A stretch of 64,000 bases of DNA, taken from assembly GCA_028671895.1 (NCBI GenBank), contig JAPMAC010000231.1, forward strand, positions 6,536,001 through 6,600,000, in the 5' to 3' direction. Source of the DNA: Oenanthe sinensis. Lineage: Eukaryota > Streptophyta > Magnoliopsida > Apiales > Apiaceae. Below are positions 25,379 to 39,658 of this stretch, piece by piece. The notes beneath the pieces are model-generated. The model did no database searches. It had not been told where the DNA came from and saw only the letters and a program-made list of their open reading frames with translations. Made by a program: the position numbers and the translations under genes. Position 1 is the first letter of the stretch; the number at the start of each line of letters is the position of its first letter.

Positions 25379-28300
25379 GGTTCATTCTTAAATAGTTCGA
25401 ACTCAAAAACAACTTGTAGCTTCATTATTGACTCATTTGAACATGGAAACAACTTGTAGCTTCATTCTTGACTCGTTTGAACATGGAAACAACTTGTAAA
25501 CTCTTGTAGGAACATTATTGGCTCGTTTAAACATCAAAACAATTCATAACAATTTGAGGCTTCATTCTTGACTCGTTCGAACTCGGAAACAACTTGTATC
25601 TTCATTCTTGACTCGTTTGAACTTGGAAAAAACTTGTTAAATCTTGTAGGAACATTATTGGCTCGTTTAAACATGAAAACAATTCATAACAATTTGAGAC
25701 TTCATTCTTGACTCGTTCATACTCGAAAACAATTAGTAGCTTCATTCTTGTCTCGTTTGAACATGGAAACAACTTGTCAACACTTGTAGGAACATTATTG
25801 GCTCGTTTAAACATCAAAACAATTCATAACAATTTGAGGCTTCATTCTTGACTAGTTCGAACTCGGAAACAACTTGTAGCTTCATTATTGACTCGTTTGA
25901 ACAGGGAAACAACTTCTAAACACTTGTAGGAGCATTATTGGCTCGTTTAAACATCAAAATAATTCATAACAATTTAAGGCTTCATTCTTGACTCGTTCGA
26001 ACTCGGAAACAACTTGTATCTTCATTCTGGACTCGTTTGAACTTGGAAAAATCTTGTCAAATCTTGTAGGAACATTATTGGCTCGTTTAAACATGAAAAC
26101 AATTCATAACAATTTGAGACTTCATTCTTTACTCGTTCATACTCGAAAACAATTAGTAGCTTCATTCTTGTTTCGTTTGAACATGGAAACAACTTGTCAA
26201 CACTTGTAGGAACATTATTGGCTCGTTTAAACATCAAAACAATTCATAACAATTTGAGGCTTCATTCTTGACTAGTTCGAACTCGGAAACAACTTGTAGC
26301 TTCATTATTGACTCGTCTGAACATGGAAACAACTTCTAAACACTTGTAGGAGTATTATTGGCTCGTTTAAACAGCAAAATAATTCATAACAATTTAAAAC
26401 TTCATTCTTGACTCGTTCGAACTCGGAAACAACTTGCATCTTCATTCCGGACTCGTTTGAACTTGGAAAAAACTTGTCAAATCTTGTAGGAACATTATTG
26501 GCTCGTTTAAACATGAAAACAATTCATAACAATTTGAGACTTCATTCTTGACTCGTTCAAACTCGAAAACAATTAGTAGCTTCATTCTTGTCTCGTTTGA
26601 ACATGGAAACAACTTGTCAACACTTGTAGGAGCATTATTGGGTCGTTTAAACATCAAAACAATTCATAAAAATTTGAGGGTTCATTCTTAAATAGTTCGA
26701 ACTCAGAAACAACATGTAGCTTCATTATTGACTCATTTGAACATGGAAACAACTTGTAGCTTCATTCTTGACTCATTTGAACATGGAAACAACTTGTAAA
26801 CTCTTGTAGGAACATTATTGGCTCGTTTAAACATCAAAACAATTCATAACAATTTGAGGATTCATTCTCGACTCGTTCGAACTTGGAAACAACTTGTAGC
26901 TTCATTCTTGACTCGTTTGAACATGGAAACAACTTGTAACCTCTTGTAGGAACATTATTGGCTCGTTTAAACATCAAAACAATTCATAACAATTTGAGGC
27001 TTCATTCTTGACTCGTTCGAACTCGGAAACAACTTGTATCTTCATTCTTGACTCGTTTGAACTTGGAAAAAACTTGTCAAATCTTGTAGGAACATTATTG
27101 GCTCGTTTAAACATGAAAACAATTCATAACAATTTGAGACTTCATTCTTGACTCGTTCATACTCGAAAACAATTAGTAGCTTCATTCTTGTCTCGTTTGA
27201 ACATGGAAACAACTTGTCAACACTTGTAGGAACATTATTGGCTCGTTTAAACATCAAAACAATTCATAACAATTTTAGGCTTCATTCTTGACTAGTTCGA
27301 ACTCGGAAACAACTTGTAGCTTCATTATTGACTCGTTTGAACATGGAAATAACTTCTAAACACTTGTAGGAGTATTATTGGCTCGTTTAAACAGCAAAAT
27401 AATTCATAACAATTTAAAGCTTCATTCTTGACTCGTTCGAACTCGGAAACAACTTGCATCTTCATTCTGGACTCGTTTGAACTTGGAAAAAACTTGTCAA
27501 ATCTTGTAGGAACATTATTGGCTCGTTTAAACATGAAAACAATTCATAACAATTTGAGACTTCATTCTTGACTCGTTCAAACTCGAAAACAATTAGTAAC
27601 TTCATTCTTGTCTCGTTTGAACATGGAAACAACTTGTCAACACTTTTAGGAGCATTATTGGGTCGTTTAAACATCAAAACAATTCATAAAAATTTGAGGG
27701 TTCATTCTTAAATAGTTCGAACTCAGAAACAACTTGTAGCTTCATTATTGACTCATTTGAACATGGAAACAACTTGTAGCTTCATTCTTGACTCGTTTGA
27801 ACATGGAAACAACTTGTAAACTGTTGTAGGAACATTATTGGCTCGTTTATACATCAAAACAATTCATAACAATTTGAGGCTTCATTTTCGACTCGTTCGA
27901 ACTTGGAAACAACTTGTAGCTTCATTCTTGACTCGTTTGAACATGGAAACAACTTGTAAACTCTTGTAGGAACATTATTGGCTCGTTTAAACATCAAAAC
28001 AATTCATAACAATTTGAATCTTCATTCTTGACTCGTTCGAACTCGGAAACAACTTGTATATTCATTCTTGACTCGTTTGAACTTGGAAAAAACTTGTTAA
28101 ATCTTGTAGGAACATTATTGGCTCGTTTAAACATGAAAACAATTCATAACAATTTGAGACTTCATTCTTGACTCGTTCATACTCGAAAACAATTAGTAGC
28201 TTCATTCTTGTCTCGTTTGAACATGGAAACAACTTGTCAACACTTGTAGGAACATTATTGGCTCGTTTAAACATCAAAACAATTCATAACAATTTGAGGC

Positions 28301-29138
28301 TTCATTCTTGACTAGTTCGAACTCGGAAACAACTTGTAGCTTCATTATTGACTCGTTTGAACATGGAAACAACTTCTAAACACTGGGAGGAGCATTATTG
28401 GCTCGTTTAAACATCAAAATAATTCATAACAATTTGAGGCTTCATTCTTGACTCGTTCGAACTCGGAAACAACTTGTATCTTCATTCTGGACTCGTTTGA
28501 ACTTGGAAAAATCTTGTCAAATCTTGTAGGAACATTATTGGCTCGTTTAAACATGAAAACAATTCATAACAATTTGAGACTTCATTCTTTACTCGTTCAT
28601 ACTCGAAAACAATTAGTAGCTTCATTCTTGTCTCGTTTGAACATGGAAACAACTTGTCAACACTTGTAGGAACATTATTGGCTCGTTTAAACATCAAAAC
28701 AATTCATAACAATTTGAGGCTTCATTCTTGACTAGTTCGAACTCGGAAACAACTTGTAGCTTCATTATTGACTCGTTTGAACATGAAAACAACTTCTAAA
28801 CACTTGTAGGAGTATTATTGGCTCGTTTAAACAGCAAAATAATTCATAACAATTTAAAGCTTCATTCTTGACTCGTTCGAACTCGGAAACAACTTGCATC
28901 TTCATTCTGGACTCGTTTGAACTTGGAAAAAACTTGTCAAATCTTGTAGGAACATTATTGGCTCGTTTAAACATGAAAACAATTCATAACAATTTGAGAC
29001 TTCATTCTTGACTCGTTCAAACTCGAAAACAATTAGTAGCTTCATTCTTGTCTCGTTTGAACATGGAAACAACTTGTCAACACTTGTAGGAGCATTATTG
29101 GGTCGTTTAAACATCAAAACAATTCATAAAAATTTGAG
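25379..29138. repeat. Mixed HOR blocks of 1,300, 1,020 and 1,440 bp
   Basis: m1 starts at 25379, 26679 and 27699. The first block still has HOR-B features (ACTCAAAAAC, ACAGGGAAAC). The second and third already have the m2 and m5 variants of the 1,020-bp HOR that follows, so this is the boundary between two HOR families. A local multi-base change, CACTGGGAGG, sits at 28381. Confidence 0.75.
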
Positions 29139-30158
29139 GGTTCATTCTTAAATAGTTCGAACTCAGAAACAACATGTAGCTTCATTATTGACTCATTTGA
29201 ACATGGAAACAACTTGTAGCTTCATTGTTGACTCGTTTGAACATGGAAACAACTTGTAAACTCTTGTAGGAACATTATTGGCTCGTTTAAACATCAAAAC
29301 AATTCATAACAATTTGAGGATTCATTCTCGACTCGTTCGAACTTGGAAATAACTTGTAGCTTCATTCTTGACTCGTTTGAACATGGAAACAACTTGTAAC
29401 CTCTTGTAGGAACATTATTGGCTCGTTTAAACATCAAAACAATTCATAACAATTTGAGGCTTCATTCTTGACTCGTTCGAACTCGGAAACAACTTGTATC
29501 TTCATTCTTGACTCGTTTGAACTTGGAAAAAACTTGTCAAATCTTGTAGGAACATTATTGGCTCGTTTAAACATGAAAACAATTCATAACAATTTGAGAC
29601 TTCATTCTTGACTCGTTCATACTCGAAAACAATTAGTAGCTTCATTCTTGTCTCGTTTGAACATGGAAACAACTTGTCAACACTTGTAGGAACATTATTG
29701 GCTCGTTTAAACATCAAAACAATTCATAACAATTTGAGGCTTCATTCTTGACTAGTTCGAACTCGGAAACAACTTGTAGCTTCATTATTGACTCGTTTGA
29801 ACATGGAAACAACTTCTAAACACTTGTAGGAGTATTATTGGCTCGTTTAAACAGCAAAATAATTCATAACAATTTAAAGCTTCATTCTTGACTCGTTCGA
29901 ACTCGGAAACAACTTGCATCTTCATTCTGGACTCGTTTGAACTTGGAAAAAACTTGTCAAATCTTGTAGGAACATTATTGGCTCGTTTAAACATGAAAAC
30001 AATTCATAACAATTTGAGACTTCATTCTTGACTCGTTCAAACTCGAAAACAATTAGTAGCTTCATTCTTGTCTCGTTTGAACATGGAAACAACTTGTCAA
30101 CACTTGTAGGAGCATTATTGGGTCGTTTAAACATCAAAACAATTCATAAAAATTTGAG
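29139..30158. repeat. 1,020-bp HOR, copy 1 of a three-copy run
   Basis: This is the clearest basic HOR: m1 (180 bp) then m2, m3, m4, m5, m6 and m7 (140 bp each). Markers are AACATGTAG and CATTGTTGAC in m1, GGAAATAAC and ACCTCTTGTA in m2, GTTCATACTC in m4, GACTAGTTCG and CAGCAAAAT in m5, and GTTCAAACTC in m7. m2-m3-m4 and m5-m6-m7 are parallel trimers, pointing to a 420-bp ancestor. Confidence 0.9.
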
Positions 30159-31178
30159 GGTTCATTCTTAAATAGTTCGAACTCAGAAACAACATGTAGC
30201 TTCATTATTGACTCATTTGAACATGGAAACAACTTGTAGCTTCATTGTTGACTCGTTTGAACATGGAAACAACTTGTAAACTCTTGTAGGAACATTATTG
30301 GCTCGTTTAAACATCAAAACAATTCATAACAATTTGAGGATTCATTCTCGACTCGTTCGAACTTGGAAATAACTTGTAGCTTCATTCTTGACTCGTTTGA
30401 ACATGGAAACAACTTGTAACCTCTTGTAGGAACATTATTGGCTCGTTTAAACATCAAAACAATTCATAACAATTTGAGGCTTCATTCTTGACTCGTTCGA
30501 ACTCGGAAACAACTTGTATCTTCATTCTTGACTCGTTTGAACTTGGAAAAAACTTGTCAAATCTTGTAGGAACATTATTGGCTCGTTTAAACATGAAAAC
30601 AATTCATAACAATTTGAGACTTCATTCTTGACTCGTTCATACTCGAAAACAATTAGTAGCTTCATTCTTGTCTCGTTTGAACATGGAAACAACTTGTCAA
30701 CACTTGTAGGAACATTATTGGCTCGTTTAAACATCAAAACAATTCATAACAATTTGAGGCTTCATTCTTGACTAGTTCGAACTCGGAAACAACTTGTAGC
30801 TTCATTATTGACTCGTTTGAACATGGAAACAACTTCTAAACACTTGTAGGAGTATTATTGGCTCGTTTAAACAGCAAAATAATTCATAACAATTTAAAGC
30901 TTCATTCTTGACTCGTTCGAACTCGGAAACAACTTGCATCTTCATTCTGGACTCGTTTGAACTTGGAAAAAACTTGTCAAATCTTGTAGGAACATTATTG
31001 GCTCGTTTAAACATGAAAACAATTCATAACAATTTGAGACTTCATTCTTGACTCGTTCAAACTCGAAAACAATTAGTAGCTTCATTCTTGTCTCGTTTGA
31101 ACATGGAAACAACTTGTCAACACTTGTAGGAGCATTATTGGGTCGTTTAAACATCAAAACAATTCATAAAAATTTGAG
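30159..31178. repeat. 1,020-bp HOR, copy 2
   Basis: By eye it is identical to copy 1 across all 1,020 positions. An AAGCTT site recurs at 28857, 29877, 30897 and 31917, exactly 1,020 bp apart. Confidence 0.9.
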
Positions 31179-32198
31179 GGTTCATTCTTAAATAGTTCGA
31201 ACTCAGAAACAACATGTAGCTTCATTATTGACTCATTTGAACATGGAAACAACTTGTAGCTTCATTGTTGACTCGTTTGAACATGGAAACAACTTGTAAA
31301 CTCTTGTAGGAACATTATTGGCTCGTTTAAACATCAAAACAATTCATAACAATTTGAGGATTCATTCTCGACTCGTTCGAACTTGGAAATAACTTGTAGC
31401 TTCATTCTTGACTCGTTTGAACATGGAAACAACTTGTAACCTCTTGTAGGAACATTATTGGCTCGTTTAAACATCAAAACAATTCATAACAATTTGAGGC
31501 TTCATTCTTGACTCGTTCGAACTCGGAAACAACTTGTATCTTCATTCTTGACTCGTTTGAACTTGGAAAAAACTTGCCAAATCTTGTAGGAACATTATTG
31601 GCTCGTTTAAACATGAAAACAATTCATAACAATTTGAGACTTCATTCTTGACTCGTTTATACTCGAAAACAATTAGTAGCTTCATTCTTGTCTCGTTTGA
31701 ACATGGAAACAACTTGTCAACACTTGTAGGAACATTATTGGCTCGTTTAAACATCAAAACAATTCATAACAATTTGAGGCTTCATTCTTGACTAGTTCGA
31801 ACTCGGAAACAACTTGTAGCTTCATTATTGACTCGTTTGAACATGGAAACAACTTCTAAACACTTGTAGGAGTATTATTGGCTCGTTTAAACAGCAAAAT
31901 AATTCATAACAATTTAAAGCTTCATTCTTGACTCGTTCGAACTCGGAAACAACTTGCATCTTCATTTTGGACTCGTTTGAACTTGGAAAAAACTTGTCAA
32001 ATCTTGTAGGAACATTATTGGCTCGTTTAAACATGAAAACAATTCATAACAATTTGAGACTTCATTCTTGACTCGTTCAAACTCGAAAACAATTAGTAGC
32101 TTCATTCTTGTCTCGTTTGAACATGGAAACAACTTGTCAACACTTGTAGGAGCATTATTGGGTCGTTTAAACATCAAAACAATTCATAAAAATTTGAG
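31179..32198. repeat. 1,020-bp HOR, copy 3
   Basis: It differs from copies 1 and 2 by a few substitutions, for example AACTTGCCAA at 31571, CTCGTTTATACTC near 31654 and CATTTTGGAC near 31965. Confidence 0.9.
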
Positions 32199-35078
32199 GG
32201 TTCATTCTTAAATAGTTCGAACTCAGAAACAACTTGTAGCTTCATTATTGACTCATTTGAACATGGAAACAACTTGTAGCTTCATTCTTGACTCGTTTGA
32301 ACATGGAAACAACTTGTAAACTGTTGTAGGAACATTATTGGCTCGTTTATACATCAAAACAATTCATAACAATTTGAGGCTTCATTTTCGACTCGTTCGA
32401 ACTTGGAAATAACTTGTAGCTTCATTCTGGACTCGTTTGAACATGGAAACAACTTGTAAACTCTTGTAGGAACATTATTGGCTCGTTTAAACATCAAAAC
32501 AATTCATAACAATTTGAGGCTTCATTCTTGACTCGTTCGAACTCGGAAACAACTTGTATCTTCATTCTTGACTCGTTTGAACTTGGAAAAAACTTGTTAA
32601 ATCTTGTAGGAACATTATTGGCTCGTTTAAACATGAAAACAATTCATAACAATTTGAGACTTCATTCTTGACTCGTTCATACTCGAAAACAATTAGTAGC
32701 TTCATTCTTGTCTCGTTTGAACATGGAAACAACTTGTCAACACTTGTAGGAACATTATTGGCTCGTTTAAACATCAAAACAATTCATAACAATTTGAGGC
32801 TTCATTCTTGACTAGTTCGAACTCGGAAACAACTTGTAGCTTCATTATTGACTCGTTTGAACATGGAAACAACTTCTAAACACTTGTAGGAGCATTATTG
32901 GCTCGTTTAAACATCAAAATAATTCATAACAATTTGAGGCTTCATTCTTGACTCGTTCGAACTCGGAAACAACTTGTATCTTCATTCTGGACTCGTTTGA
33001 ACTTGGAAAAATCTTGTCAAATCTTGTAGGAACATTATTGGCTCGTTTAAACATGAAAACAATTCATAACAGTTTGAGACTTTATTCTTTACTCGTTCAT
33101 ACTCGAAAACAATTAGTAGCTTCATTCTTGTCTCGTTTGAACATGGAAACAACTTGTCTACACTTGTAGGAACATTATTGGCTCGTTTAAACATCAAAAC
33201 AATTTATAACAATTTGAGGCTTCATTCTTGACTAGTTCGAACTCGGAAACAACTTGTAGCTTCATTATTGACTCGTTTGAACATGGAAACAACTTCTAAA
33301 CACTTGTAGGAGTATTATTGGCTCGTTTAAACAGCAAAATAATTCATAACAATTTAAAGCTTCATTCTTGACTCGTTCGAACTCGGAAACAACTTGCATC
33401 TTCATTCTGGACTCGTTTGAACTTGGAAAAAACTTGTCAAATCTTGTAGGAACATTATTGGCTCGTTTAAACATGAAAACAATTCATAACAATTTGAGAC
33501 TTCATTCTTGACTCGTTCAAACTCGAAAACAATTAGTAGCTTCATTCTTGTCTCGTTTGAACATGGAAACAACTTGTCAATACTTGTAGGAGCATTATTG
33601 GGTCGTTTAAACATCAAAACAATTCATAAAAATTTGAGGGTTCATTCTTAAATAGTTCGAACTCAGAAACAACTTGTAGCTTCATTATTGACTCATTTGA
33701 ACATGGAAACAACTTGTAGGTTCATTCTTGACTCGTTTGAACATGGAAACAACTTGTAAACTCTTGTAGGAACATTATTGGCTCGTTTATACATCAAAAC
33801 AATTCATAACAATTTGAGGCTTCATTTTCGACTCGTTCGAACTTGGAAACAACTTGTAGCTTCATTCTTGACTCGTTTGAACATGGAAACAACTTGTAAA
33901 CTCTTGTAGGAACATTATTGGCTCGTTTAAACATCAAAACAATTCATAACAATTTGAGGCTTCATTCTTGACTCGTTCGAACTCGGAAACAACTTGTATC
34001 TTCATTCTTGACTCGTTTGAACTTGGAAAAAACTTGTTAAATCTTGTAGGAACATTATTGGCTCGTTTAAACATGAAAACAATTCATAACAATTTGAGAC
34101 TTCATTCTTGACTCGTTCATACTCGAAAACAATTAGTAGCTTCATTCTTGTCTCGTTTGAACATGGAAACAACTTGTCAACACTTGTAGGAACATTATTG
34201 GCTCGTTTAAATATCAAAACAATTCATAACAATTTGAGGCTTCATTCTTGACTAGTTCGAACTCGGAAACAACTTGTAGCTTCATTATTGACTCGTTTGA
34301 ACATGGAAACAACTTCTAAACACTTGTAGGAGCATTATTGGCTCGTTTAAACATCAAAATAATTCATAACAATTTGAGGCTTCATTCTTGACTCGTTCGA
34401 ACTCGGAAACAACTTGTATCTTCATTCTGGACTCGTTTGAACTTGGAAAAATCTTGTCAAATCTTGTAGGAACATTATTGGCTCGTTTAAACATGAAAAC
34501 AATTCATAACAATTTGAGACTTCATTCTTTACTCGTTCATACTCGAAAACAATTAGTAGCTTCATTCTTGTCTCGTTTGAACATGGAAACAACTTGTCAA
34601 CAATTGTAGGAACATTATTGGCTCGTTTAAACATCAAAACAATTCATAACAATTTGAGGCTTCATTCTTGACTAGTTCGAACTCGGAAACAACTTGTAGC
34701 TTCATTATTGACTCGTTTGAACATGGAAATAACTTCTAAACACTTGTAGGAGCATTATTGGCTCGTTTAAACATCAAAATAATTCATAACAATTTAAGGC
34801 TTCATTCTTGACTCGTTCGAACTCGGAAACAACTTGTATCTTCATTCTGGACTCGTTTGAACTTGGAAAAAACTTGTCAAATCTTGTAGGAACATTATTG
34901 GCTCGTTTAAACATGAAAACAATTCATAATAATTTGAGACTTCATTCTTGACTCGTTCAAACTCGAAAACAATTAGTAGCTTCATTCTTGTCTCGTTTGA
35001 ACATGGAAACAACTTGTCAACACTTGTAGGAGCATTATTGGGTCGTTTAAACATCAAAACAATTCATAAAAATTTGAG
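32199..35078. repeat. Two 1,440-bp HOR blocks
   Basis: Blocks 32199-33638 and 33639-35078 are the 1,020-bp HOR plus one extra 420-bp trimer (m6-, m4- and m5-like). Private substitutions are more frequent than in the neighbours, for example AACAGTTTGAG and CTTTATTC near 33075 and CAATTGTAGG near 34601. Confidence 0.8.
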
Positions 35079-37520
35079 GGTTCATTCTTAAATAGTTCGA
35101 ACTCAGAAACAACTTGTAGCTTCATTATTGACTCGTTTGAACATGGAAATAACTTGTAGCTTCATTCTTGACTCGTTTGAACATGGAAACAACTTGTAAA
35201 CTCTTGTAGGAACATTATTGGGTCGTTTAAACATCAAAACAATTCATAACAATTTGAGGCTTCATTCTCGACTCGTTCGAACTTGGAAACAACTTGTAGC
35301 TTCATTCTTGACTCGTTTGAACATGGAAACAACTTGTAAACTCTTGTAGGAACATTATTGGCTCGTTTAAACATCAAAACAATTCATAACAATTTGAGGC
35401 TTCATTCTTGACTCGTTCGAACTCGGAAACAACTTGTATCTTCATTCTTGACTCGTTTGAACTTGGAAAAAACTTGTCAAATCTTGTAGGAACATTATTG
35501 GCTCGTTTAAACATGAAAACAATTCATAACAATTTGAGACTTCATTCTTGACTCGTTCAAACTCGAAAACAATTAGTAGCTTCATTCTTGTCTCGTTTGA
35601 ACATGGAAACAACTTGTCAACACTTGTAGGAACATTATTGGCTCGTTTAAACATCAAAACAATTCATAACAATTTGAGGCTTCATTCTTGACTAGTTCGA
35701 ACTCGGAAACAACTTGTAGCTTCATTATTGACTCGTTTGAACATGGAAACAACTTCTAAACACTTGTAGGAGTATTATTGGCTCGTTTAAATAGCAAAAT
35801 AATTCATAACAATTTAAAGCTTCATTCTTGACTCGTTCGAACTCGGAAACAACTTGCATCTTCATTCTGGACTCGTTTGAACTTGGAAAAAACTTGTCAA
35901 ATCTTGTAGGAACATTATTGGCTCGTTTAAACATGAAAACAATTCATAACAATTTGAGGCTTCATTCTTGACTCGTTCGAACTCGGAAACAACTTGTATC
36001 TTCATTCTGGACTCGTTTGAACTTGGAAAAATCTTGTCAAATCTTGTAGGAACATTATTGGCTCGTTTAAACATGAAAACAATTCATAACAATTTGAGAC
36101 TTCATTCTTTACTCGTTCATACTCGAAAACAATTAGTAGCTTCATTCTTGTCTCGTTTGAACATGGAAACAACTTGTCAACACTTGTAGGAACATTATTG
36201 GCTCGTTTAAACATCAAAACAATTCATAACAATTTGAGGCTTCATTCTTGACTAGTTCGAACTCGGAAACAACTTGTAGCTTCATTATTGACTCGTTTGA
36301 ACATGGAAACAACTTCTAAACACTTGTAGGAGTATTATTGGCTCGTTTAAACAGCAAAATAATTCATAACAATTTAAAGCTTCATTCTTGACTCGTTCGA
36401 ACTCGGAAACAACTTGCATCTTCATTCTGGACTCGTTTGAACTTGGAAAAAACTTGTCAAATCTTGTAGGAACATTATTGGCTCGTTTAAACATGAAAAC
36501 AATTCATAACAATTTGAGACTTCATTCTTGACTCGTTCAAACTCGAAAACAATTAGTAGCTTCATTCTTGTCTCGTTTGAACATGGAAACAACTTGTCAA
36601 CACTTGTAGGAGCATTATTGGGTCGTTTAAACATCAAAACAATTCATAAAAATTTGAGGGTTCATTCTTAAATAGTTCGAACTCCGAAACAACTTGTAGC
36701 TTCATTATTGACTCGTTTGAACATGGAAATAACTTGTAGCTTCATTCTTGACTCGTTTGAACATGGAAACAACTTGTAAACTCTTGTAGGAACATTATTG
36801 GGTCGTTTAAACATCAAAACAATTCATAACAATTTGAGGCTTCATTCTCGACTCGTTCGAACTTGGAAACAACTTGTAGCTTCATTCTTGACTCGTTTGA
36901 ACATGGAAACAACTTGTAAACTCTTGTAGGAACATTATTGGCTCGTTTAAACATCAAAACAATTCATAACAATTTGAGGCTTCATTCTTGACTCGTTCGA
37001 ACTCGGAAACAACTTGTATCTTCATTCTTGACTCGTTTGAACTTGGAAAAAACTTGTCAAATCTTGTAGGAACATTATTGGCTCGTTTAAACATGAAAAC
37101 AATTCATAACAATTTGAGACTTCATTCTTGACTCGTTCAAACTCGAAAACAATTAGTAGCTTCATTCTTGTCTCGTTTGAACATGGAAACAACTTGTCAA
37201 CACTTGTAGGAACATTATTGGCTCGTTTAAACATCAAAACAATTCATAACAATTTGAGGCTTCATTCTTGACTAGTTCGAACTCGGAAACAACTTGTAGC
37301 TTCATTATTGACTCGTTTGAACATGGAAACAACTTCTAAACACTTGTAGGAGTATTATTGGCTCGTTTAAATAGCAAAATAATTCATAACAATTTAAAGC
37401 TTCATTCTTGACTCGTTCGAACTCGGAAACAACTTGCATCTTCATTCTGGACTCGTTTGAACTTGGAAAAAACTTGTCAAATCTTGTAGGAACATTATTG
37501 GCTCGTTTAAACATGAAAAC
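34360..37520. repeat. Tandem duplication of a 1,580-bp segment
   Basis: Landmarks recur at +1,580 bp: the block start 35079 and 36659, GGGTCGTTTAAACATC at 35219 and 36799, and AATAGCAAAATAATT near 35790 and 37370. The junction is near 35940, where m6 C sequence joins a second m6-like A subunit rather than m7. Limits of the two copies are approximate. Confidence 0.75.
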
Positions 37521-37678
37521 AATTCATAACAATTTGAGACTTCATTCTTGACTCGTTCAAACTCGAAAACAATTAGTAGCTTCATTCTTGTCTCGTTTGA
37601 ACATGGAAACAACTTGTCAACACTTGTAGGAGCATTATTGGGTCGTTTAAACATCAAAACAATTCATAAAAATTTGAG

Positions 37679-39118
37679 GGTTCATTCTTAAATAGTTCGA
37701 ACTCAGAAACAACTTGTAGCTTCATTATTGACTCATTTGAACATGGAAACAACTTGTAGCTTCATTCTTGACTCGTTTGAACATGGAAACAACTTGTAAA
37801 CTCTTGTAGGAACATTATTGGCTCGTTTAAACATCAAAACAATTCATAACAATTTGAGGATTCATTCTCGACTCGTTCGAACTTGGAAACAACATGTAGC
37901 TTCATTCTTGACTCGTTTGAACATGGAAACAACTTGTAAACTCTTGTAGGAACATTATTGGCTCGTTTAAACATCAAAACAATTCATAACAATTTGAGGC
38001 TTCATTCCTGACTCGTTCGAACTCGGAAACAACTTGTATCTTCATTCCTGACTCGTTTGAACTTGGAAAAAACTTGTCAAATCTTGTAGGAACATTATTG
38101 GCTCGTTTAAACATGAAAACAATTCATAACAATTTGAGACTTCATTCTTGACTCGTTCATACTCGAAAACAATTAGTAGCTTCATTCTTGTCTCGTTTGA
38201 ACATGGAAACAACTTGTCAACACTTGTAGGAACATTATTGGCTCGTTTAAACATCAAAACAATTCATAACAATTTCAGGCTTCATTCTTGACTAGTTCGA
38301 ACTCGGAAACAACTTGTAGCTTCATTATTGACTCGTTTGAACATGGAAACAACTTCTAAACACTTGTAGGAGTATTATTGGCTCGTTTAAACAGCAAAAT
38401 AATTCATAACAATTTAAAGCTTCATTCTTGACTCGTTCGAACTCGGAAACAACTTGCATCTTCATTCTGGACTCGTTTGAACTTGGAAAAAACTTGTCAA
38501 ATCTTGTAGGAACATTATTGGCTCGTTTAAACATGAAAACAATTCATAACAATTTGAGACTTCATTCTTGACTCGTTCAAACTCGAAAACAATTAGTAGC
38601 TTCATTCTTATCTCGTTTGAACATGGAAACAACTTGTCAACACTTGTAGGAGCATTATTGGGTCGTTTAAACATCAAAACAATTCATACCAATTTGAGGC
38701 TTCATTCTTGACTAGTTCGAACTCGGAAACAACTTGTAGCTTCATTATTGACTCGTTTGAACATGGAAACAACTTCTAAACACTTGTAGGAGCATTATTG
38801 GCTCGTTTAAACATCAAAATAATTCTTAACAATTTAAGGCTTCATTCTTGACTCGTTCGAACTCGGAAACAACTTGTAACTTCATTCTGGACTCGTTTGA
38901 ACTGGGAAAAAACTTGTCAAATCTTGTAGGAACATTATTGGCTCGTTTAAACATGAAAACAATTCATAACAATTTGAGACTTCATTCTTGACTCGTTCAA
39001 ACTCGAAAACAATTAGTAGCTTCATTCTTGTCTCGTTTGAACATGGAAACAACTTGTCAACACTTGTAGGAGCATTATTGGGTCGTTTAAACATCAAAAC
39101 AATTCATAAAAATTTGAG
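37679..39118. repeat. 1,440-bp block at the start of the right-half variants
   Basis: This block has CATTCCTGACTCG twice (38007 and 38047) and the first AATTCTTAACAATTT variant of m5 near 38821, which then recurs to about 61310. The second trimer enters through AATTCATACCAATTTG at 38681, another right-half marker. Confidence 0.7.
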
Positions 39119-39618
39119 GGTTCATTCTTAAATAGTTCGAACTCGGAAATAACTTGTAACTTCATTATTGACTCGTTTGAACATGGAAACAACTTGTAGC
39201 TTCATTCTTGACTCGTTTGAACATGGAAACAACTTGTAAACTCTTGTAGGAACATTATTGGCTCGTTTATACATCAAAACAATTCATAACAATTTGAGGC
39301 TTCATTTTCGACTCGTTCGAACTTGGAAACAACTTGATGCTTCATTTTTGACTCGTTTGAACATGGAAACAACTTGTAAACTCTTGTAGGAACATTATTG
39401 GCTCGTTTAAACATCAAAACAATTCATAACAATTTGAGGCTTAATTCTTGACTCGTTCGAACTCGGAAACAACTTGTATCTTCATTCTTGACTCGTTTGA
39501 ACTTGGAAAAAACTTGTTAAATCTTGTAGGAACATTATTGGCTCGTTTAAACATGAAAACAATTCATAACAATTTGAGACTTCATTCTTGACTCGTTCAT
39601 ACTCGAAAACAATTAGTA

Positions 39619-39658
39619 GCTTCATTCTTGACTAGTTCGAACTCGGAAACAACTTGTC
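39619..39658. repeat. First chimeric m4: A-type subunit in the B position
   Basis: The expected m4 B (CTTGTCTCGTTTGAACATGG) is replaced by the m5 A form (GACTAGTTCGAACTCGG), while the last bases (AACTTGTC) and the next spacer remain m4. The same 40-bp replacement is seen about two dozen times up to 62100. Confidence 0.85.

Noticed and set aside
28381..28400. CACTGGGAGG as a possible insertion or binding site
   Set aside because: It is a three-base substitution in the usual CACTTGTAGG with no length change and occurs once; more likely mutation or base-calling noise.
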